A stretch of DNA of 64,000 bases from Vibrio sp. VB16 (GTDB taxonomy: Bacteria; Pseudomonadota; Gammaproteobacteria; Enterobacterales; Vibrionaceae). The translations under genes were made by a program, and so were the position numbers. Positions 62,980-64,000 of the stretch are shown here, in pieces. The notes under the pieces are model-generated. The model was not told where the DNA came from, did not search any database, and was given only the letters and a program-made list of their open reading frames with translations. The stretch covers positions 868,001 to 932,000 of the forward strand of contig NZ_CP087590.1 of assembly GCF_015594925.2 (NCBI RefSeq), in the 5' to 3' direction. Positions within the stretch are counted from its first letter, which is position 1. Each line of letters begins with the position of its first letter.

Positions 62980-64000
62980 ATGACAGATAAAAGCAAAGAG
63001 AGCAGCGGCGGAAAATTACTGTATTGCTCTTTCTGCGGTAAGAGCCAGCACGAAGTTCGCAAGCTAATTGCAGGTCCTTCGGTTTACGTCTGTGATGAAT
63101 GTGTCGACTTATGTAACGATATCATTCGTGAAGAGATTAAAGATGTTCTGCCGAAGAAAGAGTCAGAAGCACTACCGACTCCGCGCAATATCCGTGAACA
63201 CCTTGACGACTATGTAATTGGTCAAGATTACGCTAAGAAAGTGTTAGCAGTTGCGGTCTATAATCACTACAAACGTTTACGTAATGGCGATACCACAGCA
63301 GAAGGTGTGGAATTGGGTAAAAGTAACATCTTGCTTATTGGCCCAACAGGTAGCGGTAAAACATTGCTAGCAGAGACGCTTGCTCGTTTCCTAGACGTTC
63401 CGTTTACTATGGCTGATGCGACAACACTAACCGAAGCCGGTTATGTTGGTGAAGATGTTGAAAATATCATCCAAAAGCTTCTACAAAAATGTGATTATGA
63501 TGTCGCTAAAGCGGAACGCGGAATCGTTTATATCGATGAGATAGACAAGATTTCTCGTAAAGCTGAGAACCCATCAATTACACGAGATGTTTCGGGTGAA
63601 GGCGTTCAACAAGCACTCTTAAAGCTGGTTGAAGGTACAATTGCATCTGTTCCACCTCAAGGGGGCCGTAAGCACCCACAACAAGAGTTTTTGCAGGTAG
63701 ATACCTCTAAGATTCTGTTTATTTGTGGCGGTGCGTTTTCAGGCCTTGATAAAGTAATCGAACAACGTGTTTCAACGGGTTCGGGTATTGGTTTTGGTGC
63801 TGAAGTTCGTTCAAAAGACGAGACTAAAACAGTCGGTGAATTGTTTAAACAAGTGGAACCCGAAGATCTAGTTAAGTACGGTTTGATTCCAGAATTTATT
63901 GGTCGTTTACCAGTGACTACAACGCTAACTGAGCTTGATGAAGAAGCGTTGATTCAAATATTGTGTGTGCCTAAGAATGCGCTTACTAAGCAATACGCAG
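62980..64000 (+). CDS. clpX: ClpX ATPase, C-terminal end outside window
   Basis: AAA+ unfoldase that feeds ClpP. Zinc-binding domain with C16, C19, C38 and C41 (YCSFCGKSQHEV; VYVCDECVDLCND), Walker A GPTGSGKT, Walker B IVYIDEID, and the IGF loop, which contacts ClpP, in GSGIGFGAEV. Starts MTDKSKESSG. 340 codons are present of about 425; the rest lies beyond 64000. Reading frame is open to the window edge. Confidence 0.97.
   Translation, partial: MTDKSKESSGGKLLYCSFCGKSQHEVRKLIAGPSVYVCDECVDLCNDIIREEIKDVLPKKESEALPTPRNIREHLDDYVIGQDYAKKVLAVAVYNHYKRLRNGDTTAEGVELGKSNILLIGPTGSGKTLLAETLARFLDVPFTMADATTLTEAGYVGEDVENIIQKLLQKCDYDVAKAERGIVYIDEIDKISRKAENPSITRDVSGEGVQQALLKLVEGTIASVPPQGGRKHPQQEFLQVDTSKILFICGGAFSGLDKVIEQRVSTGSGIGFGAEVRSKDETKTVGELFKQVEPEDLVKYGLIPEFIGRLPVTTTLTELDEEALIQILCVPKNALTKQYA

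Overview
The window is a stretch of conserved chromosomal backbone from a gammaproteobacterium, most likely a member of the Vibrionaceae. The evidence is protein content and gene order. A Vibrio-type MotY, SeqA, YcgL, DUF2788, an Aer-like receptor beginning MRNNQPVTQKE and a DctB/DctD-regulated DctPQM transporter all occur together. From asnB to sucD the order also follows the enterobacterial one (asnB, nagCAB/nagE, glnS, fur, fldA, ybfF, seqA, pgm, ybgI, gltA, sdhCDAB, sucABCD). I see no phage, transposase, integrase, rRNA operon or CRISPR array. asnB (left edge) and clpX (right edge) are cut by the window.

Layout. 1-8.3 kb: asnB (3' end missing), a KefB-like antiporter, and the N-acetylglucosamine regulon. 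nagB-nagA-nagC diverges from nagE across a 252-bp control region holding two NagC-like operators 94 bp apart and a CRP site. 8.4-17.6 kb: glnS, fur, a DUF4442 gene, fldA, DUF2788, ybfF, seqA, pgm, a DUF1853 gene and the Nif3-like ybgI, with two copies of a palindromic intergenic element. 17.7-29.1 kb: the TCA-cycle cluster, with gltA divergent from sdhCDAB-sucAB-sucCD and ArcA-like direct repeats in front of sdhC. 29.2-38.0 kb: an NnrU-like membrane protein, an orphan TakP-like TRAP binding protein, a Bcr/CflA exporter, sodB, grxD, an Na+/H+ antiporter-family protein, rnt, motY and purU. 38.2-48.3 kb: a small unknown gene, yoaA, tsaB, another small gene, an Slp lipoprotein, an alpha/beta hydrolase, fadD, rnd, ycgL, an MltB-family transglycosylase, and folD with a PurR-like box. 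48.5-52.6 kb: tRNA-Arg(TCT), a PAS-GGDEF protein, a sugar O-acetyltransferase and an Aer-like receptor. 52.7-60.2 kb: a LysR regulator, dctPQM with a sigma-54 promoter, and convergent dctBD. 60.2-64 kb: tig, clpP and clpX, with a long structured leader before tig.

How the genes fit together. Much of the window handles carbon entry and central oxidation. GlcNAc is imported and deaminated by NagE/A/B, C4-dicarboxylates enter through DctPQM, fatty acids are activated by FadD, and the carbon meets at GltA, Sdh and Suc. Control points visible in the DNA are NagC/CRP at nag, ArcA at sdh, PurR at folD, and DctD/sigma-54 at dctP. A second theme is housekeeping quality control: trigger factor, ClpXP, RNase T, RNase D, TsaB and SodB/Grx4.

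I found no clearly new biological system. The signals most worth a second look are the structured tig leader, the NagC loop geometry, the orphan TakP-like binding protein beside the 2-oxoglutarate genes, the palindromic elements, the hairpin before yoaA, and the unexplained small genes.
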